Both the position numbers and the translations under genes were made by a program. The notes beneath the pieces are model-generated. The model was not told where the DNA came from and did not search any database. It saw nothing but the letters and a program-made list of their open reading frames with translations. Of a stretch of 64,000 nt of DNA, positions 15,101 to 26,330 are shown piece by piece. Position 1 is the stretch's first letter; each line of letters starts with the position of its first letter. This stretch comes from Opisthocomus hoazin (Eukaryota > Chordata > Aves > Opisthocomiformes > Opisthocomidae): positions 26,481,979 to 26,545,978 of the forward strand of contig NC_134421.1 in assembly GCF_030867145.1 (NCBI RefSeq), written 5' to 3'.

Positions 15101-18100
15101 TAAGTTATGTGCTGTATATTCATTTTCCATAAGTGAGGCACTTATAAATGGACATCTAGTTCAAAAGATTTGAATGTGACGACATTAGTGGTCAGTGTGT
15201 TTTTAATACAGATTTTCATTGTCTCAAGCATTCTCACTGGAAACGTTACATATATGATACACATGGTTTTACTGAAGGTGAGGATTTAAGAATGTGAAAC
15301 TATGAAGAATTACCACCAGGTCATCAAGACACAGAATTGACTGTTCTGTGATAATTCCCTGGATTCGTATTCATATTCCAGTACACAGCAAAGTAACCAC
15401 CTTCTTCCTTCATTAAGGTACCTTGTTTTTATCATGCAGCCAAACTATGTGTGCAAGCACTGAGTTGAAATAGCCAATGTAAAGTGGACTCACACCTTCA
15501 CCTAGCTCCTTGTTCCTCTTCGTGAAGTACAGTACAGTACAACACAACTTTCTCGTGCAGGTGACCAGATTCAATCTGTTTGTGCCTGTCTATTTACCTG
15601 CAGTGTGTTAGTCTGTGGTTGTAGGTAGGTATTACATATTTACTTTTCTGAATGAGCATATAATTTATATTTCTACCCATTTTTGAGATGCTTTATTTAA
15701 GATTATGGTACCAACATTTCCATTTCAATTTCCTGCTTTTAAGAAGTTATAAATTAATGATAGAAAGCTTTGCCAAGCTGAAACTTAGTTGTGTCATCAG
15801 CCTAGGAAAGATGTTTTTTAAAAAATTCATAAATAGAAATTCAGTGATTTCACTCATCTTTTCAACAATCTGACAGTACAGAACAGATATTTCATTGGAT
15901 TTATAATATAATTCAAAAGTGTTTCTTTTTTAAAAACTTTAATTTTAGAACAACCATTTTAAGCGCTTACCAATGACTTGCATTATTTCGTTATCTTATG
16001 CTAACAAAAATTCTGTCAGTTGGGAAAATTTGTAGATGAAGTCCTACTAAAATTACACGATGAGCTTGGAAACACACTGCGTAAGGGAGACAAAGCCCAA
16101 ACCTTAAGCATTATTCCTTGTATCATCTATTGTGATGTTGTAGATAAGTCAGAAAGGCCTTCAAAAGATACTTTAACACCTTGAGTGAAATCTGTGAATT
16201 ACTGTGTATCTACATCTTTGTGAAACTGCCTAGGACTGCTTAAGGTCTTTTTGCACACCTACACCTAGGTAGGTCACAAATAAATGTTGTGTCCTCCTAC
16301 TTAAACACAGAGTGTATCATGCAGTGGTTTCTGCAGTGATTTGGGCTAATGCACTACTACTCTAAAAAATAAAACCAGGCAAACAGATAAATGCCACCAG
16401 ATTTGAAATGGTTGTGCCCATGTTCTGAGCTGCTGGAACACAAACCAGCTCTGTCCCAGGCACCAAACCTAGTAACATGCAATCTCCTCAGAGTTAAATC
16501 ATGCTAAGCTGGATAGACAACACATGGACCCAGGGCCTCTGGTTCAAAACAAATCACATTCAGCCAGTGTAGAGCACTATCAAAGCAAGCTCACACAGAA
16601 CAGGAGTATATTCCTGAGGCTGGCAAAGACCCTGCTACCTAATGAACTAGAGAAGCACCAGGACATAAGCAGTGAAGAACTCTACCACAGGGGCTCATAC
16701 AGGAATTTTGCTTTGTAGAGTGCTTTTTTTTTTTAATTCTGTGGTAAAAGCAATGGGAAGCTAGAGGAGTGAAAAACAATGGCTTCAGAGTAAAAGTATT
16801 CGATGTGCTAAAACAAGCAAGGAGCAAAACAACAGCAGAGAGTGAGGCAAGGCAGTAAACCAGAGGACTGGAGAACAGAAGCAGAAGATTCTGATCTTAT
16901 TACACAGTAATACCTGACTATATACTAAAGGAAAACTGAAAAAGAAAAAATAAACAAAAACTGCTACTGTCCGAGAGAGCTCCTGCCTCACTCTCCATCT
17001 GTAGGCATTGAATTCTGATTGTATGTGGCCATAATAAGGTTTCATACTAGTAGAAAAGTTGTTGTATTCAATGGTTGATTGAGATCCGTAAAGAAATTGT
17101 GCATGTTTGATTCATCGCAGGGAAGTTGCCTAGAGATCACATAGTTTATGCCTCATCTTACCAAAGTATACAAGACCAGAGTTGTTAAGACAGTTGTGCC
17201 CGTTAATATAAATATAATTCTGATCTTACTGTATAAAATTACATCATCCCTGTCAATCTCGGTGGGTCTAGACATCATCTGGAATTTGTGTATGGACCTA
17301 GAGGTGATTCAAATCCCCACATAAATTTATACGCAGAAAACACTTCACTGCACAACCATAGTGCCAGCCATTCTCAGTACATAACTTATGCAATGCAAAG
17401 CTCTGTAACTCCTAAGATGGTTGCTTAAAAAATACTTGTATTTTAAAAGTTAATTATTCATAATGGATGTCAGAACTGTTGTTCACAGTGGCAGGTCCTG
17501 ACGACGTGTCTAAAGAACACGGAAATCTAAACATAGGAAAGTCTTCATGCATCTTCTGTGCATGTGTGTGCCTAAGGATGGAAGAGAAGGTAATTGTAGA
17601 ACCAAAGTACTACTTGGTCTTTATCATACCTGGGGGTAGCTGTCGGTCCTTGGAAGAACAGATATATCATAGGTGGCAGCAAAATGGCTCTTAGCTTGCT
17701 GGATCTGACCATAGCGTTCCCTTTTCCTCCATTTTGCTCTTCGATTCTGGAACCAAACCTGTAGTATATGAGGAAATAATCATCAAGGTAAACTCAATTA
17801 CATGCTGCGCAAAGAGCTTTAGGAAAAAGCCAAGAGATTTTGGACAGTAGCTTTGAAAATTTCTTTTTCTCTAAGAAAAGGAAGTTCTCTGTCTGAGAAT
17901 TAATTTATTGCAATTTCAACCTTCTCATTGTCAGGCCTGCTTAAGTTATTTCTGGCTATTTTAAAAGTATATGTTATTGACTTTCTAGTGTATCAAAAAA
18001 AAAAAAGGAAGAGGAAATATCAGTCTGTCAGGCAGTGCTAATTTTGACACTGTTTGGTTCTGTAGAGGAAAATCATCAAGTAGCAGCAAGTCAATTGTAA

Positions 18101-21100
18101 AGAAACTTTCTCTTAATTTCACATGCCCGCTGACTTGAAATGACTACCTATGGTCTGCCTCCTAGAGGTAGACATAATCCTTATCAAGTGCAGCAGTGAA
18201 AAGGTGTGAAAAGCTGGCACCAGGACAGTAGTCTGCATTGCAGAAAAAGTTTCTCTAAGAAAAGCTAACAGGGCAGGAAGATAATAAGAAATAATGAGAC
18301 CACAGACAGGTTTAAAACTATTGTGACCTCTGACAATGGAAAACTAAAGAATGGCACTTTGCATTTAGACTATGAAAAAGAATTTAGACCTGAAACTATG
18401 CCTTCTTGTCAACTAAAAGCTATTTTCTTTATGCTTAAATAACCTTTGGGCAATTCCGTAATGTTTTGAGTGTTATCTCAAAACCTATTAAAGCATGTTT
18501 CTTGCTGTTACTGATATCTTTCATTGTCCTGTGGTCTTCACAAAAATTTTTTTCTTTCAGACAGTTTTGTTTGGACAGGCTGAGACTTATCCTGACAAAT
18601 TAAAGGGATTCCTAAGAAAAGCAACTGTATAGCAATAATATTAACCAATGAAGTCTTTATTGCTCAGCTATGAGCAAACTAATTTTGACTCTTTTTGAAG
18701 AAGTCACAGTACTAACAGAACCTTTTTTTTTTTTTAATAGAAACAATGCTACTGGTTAGTCTTCCTGCTAAATGGATCATGAATCCATTTAGATAGATAC
18801 ATAAAGGAATAGATTTTTTTTCTTTATATAGACACTGCCAGTGAATCCCATTTTGAGGGATATTTTCTGATCCCTGGTGGTGGGATGTTTAAAATAGCAC
18901 TGTTTGTTTCATAATTCAGGTTTTGCCTTGATCTTTGGAAAATTCAACTGTCCTTTGATGCTGCTTAAGCAACCAGGGCATAATTTTGATCATTTTAATT
19001 CCCAAGGACTTGTTGTAAATTTAGTATGTGCAGTCTTTTAAAATGTACTCGGCAATCAAAGCAAGGCCCATGCATGTAACTGCTGAGTATATATTGTTAA
19101 GGACCTTGTTGGTAAATTTGTATTATTTGTGATGCCTGAGGCTCAGCAAAAAGAAAATAAAAGGAAAAAAAATTCTCCTGTCTCCACAGGAGGCATCAAG
19201 AACATGCTAAGGGAATTTAGTAATGAGGCTCTTTCATTGAAAAAAGACCTTGACAATCTCCTTAAAATGGGTGCCAATTACTTCACTGACATGCAGCAGG
19301 AAAGAGAACAACTTAGATAAATTAGGTTCAGGTTGGCGCTCTCTGCATGTATGCAGGACAAATATTAAATTGGATCTTGATGAAATGGCAGTGAAGGGAA
19401 ATGTGGGTAAGGTATCCAGCTGATCACCCTGCTAAACTAAATCAAACAATTTGCTTGAATTTATAGTAATGAAATGAGAAAAAAAGCACACATTTTTTCC
19501 TTTGACAATCCCCCAAAATGTTTCTGTTTACATCACTTTACTAGAAACTGACTCTTGGCAGAGATAAAGTAACCATTTGCCTCCACAAAGCAATGTAGAA
19601 ATCTGCTGCTTGTTATCCTTGAATTGCCAGATGCTTGCCTTTAATGATGTAAGGCCTTTTAAATTGTTTAATCTTGTGATGGAATACTGTTGCTACTCTG
19701 GATAAAAATGGTGACCATTTCCTTTCATATTTAGCATATGAGAAATGCAAAGATTGGTTATCTTTTAAGAAAAGGGAGAACATGTTTAAATAAAATAGAA
19801 ATAGATATTCTGTGAAAGTCCGGTGAAGACACATACGTTTTCACATTATAATCCTTTTACCATATGAAGCTTCTAAACCTAGAAAAAAGGTGATTAAAAT
19901 GTCAGTTGACACATTTTAGCCCAATTCTCCCCTCTGTGTTCTGAATATCAATTTATTCTTGCAGTAGTTCTCCTTATTCCAGAATGTTTTAGCATTATGC
20001 AAGCTTGTTTTTTAAGTCAAGACTAAACCCTAACAAAAGGAAGTTGTGCTTGGAAAACCGTACCAAATGTGGAAAGCATGGTATTGTACGGAGCCTGAAG
20101 AGTTAAAAGCCACTGAGTTAAATTCCATCGGCATCACTAGTATCATATTGATGTAACTGACACAAGATTTTGCACACTATTTTCTGATGACAACAGTGAA
20201 TATGCTGTCTGGTTGAACAGACATGAAAAGAACAGTTTTTTATAAAATTAATTAGCTGAGTTTGTTTCTGAAAGTGATCCTGGTTTCACTTCAGTTGTAT
20301 GCATGTGCACTGACGTCTATTTCTTTATATGCATGTGTGAGTATGTGTTTAATTACAAGTCGTGAAGTTGTTATCATATTCAAGTCACTAAATTAAAAAA
20401 ATTCATCCCAGTCTGTAAGAATCGACAAGACTTCTATTGCCTAAATCGGAATCGTGAGTATTAACACAACGGGGAGGATCTCTAAAAATAGGATAAACTC
20501 ACGAAATGCAGCTCGCACCCTTTTCAAATGGAAGATGTCTGAACGGGTGCAGGGCTGCATTTCCTGGATATTTAGCTTCTTCTCTCACCATTACAGATCC
20601 AAACCCATAAATAATGTTGCGATTACAGTATGAGCACATACTGAATGAATCAACTTCGTAGACAGTTCAGATACTCAAATACTGCATTAAGTGGACAACA
20701 GTATGTTTCATTCAAAAAATTAAAATAACGTTATCCATCAGCTACACAAGTCTAAAAACCAGCAAATGTACTTCCCAGTTACGTGATTTTTAAGCTCTTT
20801 CCATACAACAGAAATGAAAGGATTACATCCTTGCTCTACACAGTCACAAACACCCAAACATGTATGTGTATATACATATATATCTATGCATGTTTCACTG
20901 TATACTCTTTGGATAGAAACAAGGAATTTTGTTACTTTTTGACTGTACTTTTCATGCTGTAACACACACGAACCCTCTCCGCCCGAGTTCTGCATCACCA
21001 TCAGTCTGAACTACATGCCACCCTTCTCTTTAATGGGATCTTTAAACGTAATGCTTTATGTACTCACTGCCTGGAATTCTGACAGTAAAACAGGACTACC

Positions 21101-24100
21101 AGAGATCAAGACTGCTTTACTATTGATCTTGTTTCCCATCCTTTAAACAAGTTTCTAAAACAGCAATGTGAGCTATTTGAAAAAATAACAAGTTATTTCA
21201 GTACTGCAGTGTAACAGCTCATATCCATAAAGAAATAAAACAAAATGAGCTATTTATTTTAGCTTTACAGGCTTTTGTACAATCCCCAAGAGTGTCATTT
21301 ACCAGTTCCTACAATGCACAACTTGTCATGGAAACGCTGAAGTTTGGTTCCTACCTGGACTCTGGCCTCAGTGAGCTCTGTTCTCAGAGCTAGCTGTTCT
21401 CTTACATAGACATCAGGATAGTGAGTTTTCTGGAATACTTTCTCCAGTTCCTCCAGCTGCAAACTGGTGAAGGTTGTTCTGTGTCTCCTCTTCTTGCTGC
21501 TGGAGACATTGCTGTCACACTTATCACCAAGTTCATCCAGTTCCCCCTTCTCCTGCATCCCTTTCACTGGAGACATCCTGAGATTGTTGCAATTGTCCAT
21601 GGGCCTGCTCAGCTCTGTGTGAAGAGGCTGTCCTTCCACTTTAGTAATCCCATAGTTCACTGTACAGAAGGTAGGGGAGGGAAACAACTGGTTAAAGGAG
21701 GAGGCTTTAGATTCAAGGGTTCGTATAAAACAGTTTCACAAGGAACCAGATGCTATGTGGCTGTGTATTTCTGTAAGAGGTCGCGGAAGAGGAATCTGTA
21801 ATAGTAACCACAGACAGAGTAAAAGTACGAAATCATATCGAATTTTAACTGAGTACTGTGTCTGAAAAATGTAATCTAAAATCTTGCAGTGTAAGGAGAC
21901 TGCATGAGAGTACCTGAGTATTTTTACTCTGTCACTAAAGTAGTTAATAATCCATGAAACCAGCTTCAACCGGAGTTGCACAGATAAGGAATCAGCCCAG
22001 AACAGATTTTCCTATAAGTGGCATGAAGCTGTTGACAAACTTGCCTTTAAACTTGGAAGCAGATGTAAAAAACTGTTTCTGTGGAAGTATTACATAACGG
22101 TGAAGCAAACTAAATAGCTGCAAACTGACAACTGAAGAAGCAAATAAAACAGAAAATTAACTTCACTTTCTAAACTCGACAGATTCCATGTACCTTCTTG
22201 TGGATCTGTAAAGTGGAATTGTTTCCAATTAAGTTTGTTATGGTTACAAAATACAGAGAGTTTCTGCAAAATGTTAACTTATTAAAAGAGATCGTTTCAT
22301 ATACTTTGCACAAGGATTGCAAGAACTGTTTGTCTTTAGGTAAAATCTCAGCGGTAGAGATAAGAAATATTCCTCTGTAGCTTCTTAATAAGAAATGAAA
22401 AGGTTTCCTAATTTTTTTTAATATTTTCACATATCTCATATCACTGAAAAAGTCATGGCATATGTCACAGGATTCGAAAAGGCTTTCTTTAAGTTATTAT
22501 TTTGCTCAGAAACAGGAGAAAAAAGTTTAAAACTCTGTTATAATTGGAAAGTACAAAGATGGCATGTAACGTAATAAGAAGCTTGCTTTGGGATTTTCTC
22601 GCGTTCTCAGTAATTTATTTTCTTTCAGCCCGGGCTATTTTTAACCAAACAGTTTGGAGATACGTACCATCGATACGTTCATATATAGGAATTGCCCAAA
22701 GGCCCCAAGGCACACATTAAATGAGCTAATTAAGAAAAACTTAAATGTGTAAATTAATTTTCTGTAAGATTTTTTTCAGTTGCACTTGCGGAATTCTGAC
22801 ATTATTTCTTACAAAGTGATTCCTACAAAAAGGATGTTCCCCAAAAAAATACTCCAATAGCCATATGAAGTAAAAAAAAAAAAAAAAAAAAAAAAGTAAA
22901 ATACTGTTAGCCTCGTGATTGCGGCTGATCTTCACTGTATTTTCCGATTCTGCTAGGAAAAGGGTTTTTAAGTTATTTTATTTTTCTATATATGATTTAC
23001 ACGACGTTGGAATAATGGGGAAAATATTAAATGCCTCGAAAATTCCACATTCTCCTTGCCGATCAGCCAGCTAAAAATATTTAACTTTGTTGTTTGAATT
23101 ACCGAAGTCGTTTTCGGTCAGTACGGAGAAATCGCTACCGCGCATTGTTCAGCACCACAGCGGGGAAAAAAACAAAAACAAAACCAAAACCAAAACCAAA
23201 ACCAAAACCAAAACCAAAAACAAAACCAAAAACAAAACAAAAAAAAAGAAGAAGAAGAAGAAAAAAAACCCACCCCAAACAAAAAACCCCAAGACGCAGT
23301 GTCTTCGCAGAGCGCGGTCTGGACGAGCCGGACCCGACCCAGCGACCGGCCGCCCCCACCCTGCGCGGGCACCGCGCCCGCCGAGAGCCCGGCGCTGCCT
23401 TTTGCGGGGGGTTCGCCGGGTGAAAACGCCCGTCCCGAGCCTCGGCGACGCGGGGGGCGGCCGGAGCCGGGGGGCGGCCGGGGTCGGAGCCGTGCCCCCC
23501 CGCGCCCGCCGGACCCCGCCGACACCGTGGGTGCGCCGCGGCCCTTCCCCTGCCGCTGCCGGCCCGGCCGGCCCGACGGAGCCCTGGGCCGGGGGTCCCG
23601 GGGGCCGGGCGGGCTGCGCTTCCCGGTGGTGGCGGCCGGGGCAAGGCGGGGGAGCCGGCCCGGGGGCGACGGGCAGGGCGGCAGCCGGAGGGGCGGCACG
23701 GCGAGGGAAAGAGCGCTTCCAAGTAGGCGGTCGCCTCCTCCTGGTGTTAATATTATCATTATTATTACCATCTTCATCATCATCAATCTTTTATTTGTTA
23801 TTATATTTATGTACTGTTACCTGACAGCCCCTCGCATAGCAGTACCCAAGGGCTGCGCGGCTGCGTTTGGTCCCTCCGGGCAGGAGAAGCCCCGGGCAGG
23901 AGAAGCTCTGGCCTCTCCCGTACGTCTCCAGGGAGGGCAGCTTTGCTCTCCTGCTTTGCTTGCAGGAGCGAGAATAACCCTGGGCTGGCGACTCACCGTT
24001 GTTGTCCTGGCAGGGTGATGTCCTCTCCAGCCTCACATGATGCTCAGCCCTTTGCAGCGGGTTGAAGGCCTGCACGCATTTGCTGCCTGACGTTTTGCTA

Positions 24101-24222
24101 TAAAAGGACTCATTGTCCAAAGTTTCCATAACGTGCTCCAGAGTACCTCCTGCTCCCATGTAAAAGTCACTGTTCTTGCTCGGCTGGCTCTTCAGGGCAA
24201 ACTTCTCGCTCAGAAAATCCAT
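5317..24222 (-). CDS. ALX1: ALX1 (CART1) paired-like homeobox protein, complete; join of 4 exons: 23997-24222, 21355-21659, 17630-17758, 5317-5637
   Basis: Joining the four exons gives one 326-residue frame ending in TAA at 5317-5319, the same length as the human ALX1 I know. All three introns are GT-AG, with phases 1, 0 and 0. Domains: a polar N-terminal region; a homeodomain at about residues 132-191 with Q50 (residue 181), W48, F49, N51 and R53; a Ser/Thr/Pro-rich C-terminal half; and an OAR motif at about 306-319 ([14 protein letters not shown]). The family acts in the nucleus, binds palindromic TAAT sites as dimers, and specifies neural-crest-derived craniofacial mesenchyme. Human loss causes a frontonasal dysplasia, and avian haplotypes are associated with beak shape in Darwin's finches. 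The next gene upstream is LRRIQ1 on the same strand. Intron lengths are 2337, 3596 and 11992 bp. No frameshift, stop or missing key residue is seen. ALX3 and ALX4 are the paralogues, but the N-terminal sequence [11 protein letters not shown] and the whole tail identify ALX1. Confidence 0.97.
9119..9146 (+). repeat. Poly(A) run
   Basis: About 28 consecutive A residues. No recognisable retrocopy lies directly upstream. Confidence 0.95.
10047..10068. repeat. (AC)11 microsatellite
   Basis: Perfect dinucleotide repeat in ALX1 intron 3, likely length-polymorphic. Confidence 0.95.
11035..11270 (-). mobile_element. Ancient, highly diverged CR1 fragment
   Basis: A weak but colinear match to the CR1 3' region on the minus strand: gattctcagaatt, then aaggacctctggga, cccta tccagtcaagc, gactcaacaac and tatttcttggtgt in the usual order and spacing. 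Many substitutions indicate an old insertion. Confidence 0.55.
12604..12621 (+). repeat. Poly(A) run
   Basis: About 18 A residues in ALX1 intron 3. Confidence 0.9.
14312..14366 (+). mobile_element. Short CR1 3' fragment (degraded)
   Basis: Contains ggttggatcagaccacctcc and gaggtcccttccaacct, typical of the CR1 3' region in plus orientation. The terminal octamers are lost or mutated. Confidence 0.7.
17630..17758 (-). CDS. ALX1: ALX1 coding exon 3 (residues 178-220; homeodomain recognition helix)
   Basis: The acceptor is ctacag|GTTTGG and the donor CAG|GTATGA; 129 bases make 43 whole codons. It encodes [18 protein letters not shown], which is the second half of homeodomain helix 3 and carries Q50, N51 and R53. 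The linker [22 protein letters not shown] follows. The basic run [10 protein letters not shown] is also the likely nuclear localisation signal. Confidence 0.97.
17759..21354 (-). other. ALX1 intron 2
   Basis: It splits the homeodomain between positions 46 and 47. It is AT-rich and holds a 63-codon plus-strand reading frame (19129-19320) of unknown meaning. No interspersed repeat was recognised. Confidence 0.9.
19129..19320 (+). other. Orphan 63-codon open frame in ALX1 intron 2, coiled-coil-like
   Basis: Opposite strand to ALX1. The frame starts [14 protein letters not shown] and continues through an amphipathic stretch ([19 protein letters not shown]) to QQEREQLR and a TAA. The tail has heptad-like Leu spacing and charge pattern. 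I recognise no family. A splice-acceptor-like tctccacag lies inside the frame. It could be chance, a relic of a retrocopy, or an exon of an antisense transcript. Confidence 0.15.
21355..21659 (-). CDS. ALX1: ALX1 coding exon 2 (residues 76-177; homeodomain positions 1-46)
   Basis: The acceptor is ctgtacag|TGAACTATG, so the split codon G+TG gives V76 and the reading [14 protein letters not shown]. The homeodomain begins at K132 ([20 protein letters not shown]) and runs to Q177. The exon ends CAG|GTAGGA in phase 0. The intron between homeodomain residues 46 and 47 is the usual place in paired-like genes. The region before the homeodomain is acidic and Ser-rich ([11 protein letters not shown]). 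Confidence 0.96.
22872..22895 (+). repeat. Poly(A) run
   Basis: About 24 A residues in ALX1 intron 1. Confidence 0.95.
23164..23291 (+). repeat. AAAACC/CAAAAC hexamer microsatellite with GAA stretch
   Basis: Tandem CCAAAA units at about 23180-23240 run into an A-run, then GAA repeats at about 23248-23262 and further A/C-rich sequence. It directly abuts the intron 1 CpG island. Confidence 0.9.
23295..23740. promoter_or_regulatory. CpG-rich island in ALX1 intron 1
   Basis: Very GC-rich stretch with many CG dinucleotides, starting abruptly after the A-rich microsatellite and ending at an ATT/ATC repeat. Long overlapping open frames on both strands come from lack of AT-rich stop codons rather than coding. 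It is probably part of the promoter CpG domain of ALX1. Confidence 0.75.
23747..23787 (+). repeat. ATT/ATC trinucleotide repeat
   Basis: Imperfect atcattattatt and atcatcatca units at the gene-proximal edge of the intron 1 CpG island. Confidence 0.8.
23997..24222 (-). CDS. ALX1: ALX1 coding exon 1 (residues 1-75 plus first base of codon 76)
   Basis: Encodes [11 protein letters not shown] through [11 protein letters not shown]. The donor is the strong G|GTGAGT (gt at 23995-23996), ending in phase 1. Two in-frame ATGs exist, at 24226-24228 and 24220-24222. I chose the second because it has A at -3 and G at +4 (ATTATGG) and aligns with the human start MEFLSEKF. The first has T at -3 and follows an in-frame TAG directly. 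Using the first would add only Met-Ile. Confidence 0.95.
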
Positions 24223-24402
24223 AATCATCTAAGGCTGCTGGAGAGCCTCTTCCCTAGACAGAGCCTGGACTGTGAGCTGGGGAAGGAGGGAGGGTGGGCG
24301 AGTGGAGGGGAGGGATGGAAGGAGGGAGGGAGGGAAGGAGGGAGGGAAAGACGTTCAGAGCTCAGGGAGCTGTTTTGTCTCTGAGCCTTTGATTTCTCTT
24401 GT
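24223..24402 (-). other. Inferred ALX1 5' UTR, pyrimidine-rich
   Basis: Interval between the predicted start of transcription and the start codon. Its middle is a CCTCCCT-type pyrimidine tract on the coding strand. An in-frame TAG directly precedes the first of the two ATGs. The upstream limit is inferred only from the TATA box. Confidence 0.45.
24270..24352 (+). repeat. GGGA/GGAA purine-rich simple repeat in ALX1 5' UTR
   Basis: Imperfect repeats of GGGAGGGA and GGAAGGAG on the plus strand, pyrimidine-only on the coding strand. Such tracts can form triplex or quadruplex structure and are variable in length. Confidence 0.75.
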
Positions 24403-24426
24403 CTTGAAAGGGGGAACCCGAAGTTG

Positions 24427-24434
24427 CTTTTATA
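24427..24434 (-). promoter_or_regulatory. Probable ALX1 core promoter TATA box (TATAAAAG)
   Basis: The minus strand reads AAGATATAAAAGCAACTT here, with the TATA element about 205 bases upstream of the ALX1 start codon. A TATA box normally sets initiation about 30 bases downstream, so transcription would start near 24400 and give a 5' UTR of about 180 nt. This is inferred from position and motif; no transcript end is visible in the sequence. Confidence 0.6.
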
Positions 24435-25559
24435 TCTTGAAGCGCAGCAGGGCTCCGTATGCAACCTCCCATTTCTAATGAATATGAAAATAGGCAAGCA
24501 GTGTAACTCCACCCCAGGTCCCCCAAGACCTAATCCAAACACAGGAGGGAGTTCCAGGCCCATTTTCGACAGAAAGATCCGTTTCAGACAGACAGACACA
24601 CACAGGCGTGCGAGGAGGGTAGTCAGGGAGGGAGGACACATGAAAAGGACATTTCCCCTCTGCAGCCTGTTCACATTTCTCCAGGGATCCTGGAAAAAAA
24701 GAGTAATCCCTCGCTTCCCTCCCTTCCTCCAGCTCCCCGAGAGGCTTAGAGCAAGGTAATTTCAGGGGCACATACCCTCAAGTAAAGGATCGTCTTTAAT
24801 CAGTTTGACTGATACCTCCGTAGCTGCAGTCCTGTTCCCTGAAGCTGCAAAATTCAGAACCGGTGTTCCTTTCGTTATTAAACAGCTCAGAAGTTTGGTC
24901 CTAGAGCTAAAGAGAGAAAGAAATATTATAGACGGTTGTTTGTGTAGCGGGAATGGAAAGTAGAGGAACCTAAAATTGGAAACGACTCACATCAGAAACC
25001 TGCCCAAAAGAGAATTTTGCCGCTTTCCAACAGACCTCCAGCCTGCCTCTGTGTGCGTGTGCGCAAAGCGGTTAAAACGGGTCCTTTATTTTAACTTTCC
25101 TGGAATATTATCACTACCCACTCGAGAAAAAAGATACAGTTTCTAAATGAAAGTATTAAAACAGAATCTTAGGTAATAAAAAATAAAAACAAATGAGCCA
25201 TATATGCGTGCATTCCTATGGATATTGAAAAAGCGGGTGGTTTTCACCCGAAGTGTGAGCTTTGAAGTGCTGAATTCCTTGATCCTTTCGCACATAGGCA
25301 GGATTTAAAACACAGGCAAGTGAGAGATAGGGAATTGTTTAGAGAAGCCCCAAATTATGGAAAAGAGCTGCTTCCTGGTGCAAGGAGTACACTCATCGGA
25401 GCAAGGTAAAACCGAGTCTGCCATCTATTCAGATCAGTATTTCAGCACCGTGGGCCCGAGCTCGTCTGTTCTATTAAGGCTATTTTAGAAAGAAATTAGT
25501 CCAACGGGCCCTTCCCCCACGACGAGGGAGAAGAAGTGAAGTTTTAATGAGGAATTGAA

Positions 25560-26330
25560 GTACAGGGTGCGGTGGTGGCCAGCCGGGGCTACTGAGCGCC
25601 TGAGAGACCTTTCTTGCGGACCCAGCCAAAGGTGAAGGGAAGGCCAGTTCAGGTCCCGCGTATTTCTCGGCGAGCATCTCCCCCTCTGCTTCAGCTGGCC
25701 TCTAATTTGATCTTTTTCCCGGAAAAAGCGACAGCTACGCGAGGGATGCTCGCTCCAGCCGCAGTCGAGTGGATGCGGGCGTCACCCGGGACCCGCACGC
25801 TCGCAGCCTGCCATGCGCCGCCGCCGAGCCGGGCTCCCCCCGCAGCATCTCCCACCCGGCTCCCCGCGTTACCTCCCCGCCGCACCCCTTTCACCCCTGC
25901 AGGGACCCCCGGCCCCGCCGGGAGGGAGCGCAGAGGCGTCGCTGGGGGTCTCGGCCTTGGCTGGGGGTCTGTACAGGGACGGGGGTGCTGCTTCGCCCGC
26001 CCGTGGGGAGGGAGAGGTGGAAGCGGTTCCCGTCAGCTCCCGGGAGGTGGGGAAGCGGCGCGGAGCCAGGTGCAGCGGGGGCCAGCCCGCTTGCCCCGCC
26101 TGGGCGAGAGGCAGGAGTCGGCCCCGGGACCGGCTCCGGGGGTTGCTCCCCTCCCAAGGTTTCTCCTGCAGAAGCGGCGCGTTGGCCCCTCGCACCTTTC
26201 GGAGCAGCGCCTGCTCCAGCCCCGGGGAAGCAGACCCTCTCCCTGCCCCGCGCCGCCCGCACCTCCCCGTGCTGGCGTTTCGGCAGCTCGTTTATAGCTG
26301 CGCCTGAAAAGCACTAAACGCCCCCGGGGG
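25560..26330. promoter_or_regulatory. CpG-rich island about 1.1-1.9 kb upstream of the ALX1 TATA box
   Basis: Dense CG and GC content, sharp contrast to the flanks, and overlapping open frames in several frames on both strands without splice logic. It ends at a 21-base G-run. Likely a regulatory CpG island; no gene supported. Confidence 0.65.

Larger units (their letters stand above)
5638..17629 (-). other. ALX1 intron 3 (about 12 kb)
   Basis: Large last intron, bounded by GTATGA at 17624-17629 and TTACAG at 5638-5643. It holds simple repeats (A-runs near 9119 and 12604, an AC repeat near 10047), a pyrimidine-rich stretch near 6585-6975, and two degraded CR1 fragments (near 11035 and 14312). 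No further coding exon was found. Confidence 0.85.
21660..23996 (-). other. ALX1 intron 1
   Basis: A phase 1 intron. Its 5' part (higher coordinates) is a dense CpG island bounded by ATT/ATC and AAAACC microsatellites. The rest is AT-rich, with a 24-base A-run near 22872. Confidence 0.9.

Noticed and set aside
21421-21801. 126-codon plus-strand frame
   Set aside because: Antisense shadow of ALX1 exon 2.
23087-24018. Long overlapping open frames (up to 245 codons) on both strands in the intron 1 CpG island
   Set aside because: Open in many phases at once, Pro/Arg/Gly-rich and running through microsatellite sequence; explained by GC composition.
25614-26317. Open frames of 160-227 codons on both strands
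   Set aside because: GC-rich artefacts in a CpG island, with no splice logic and no recognisable domain.
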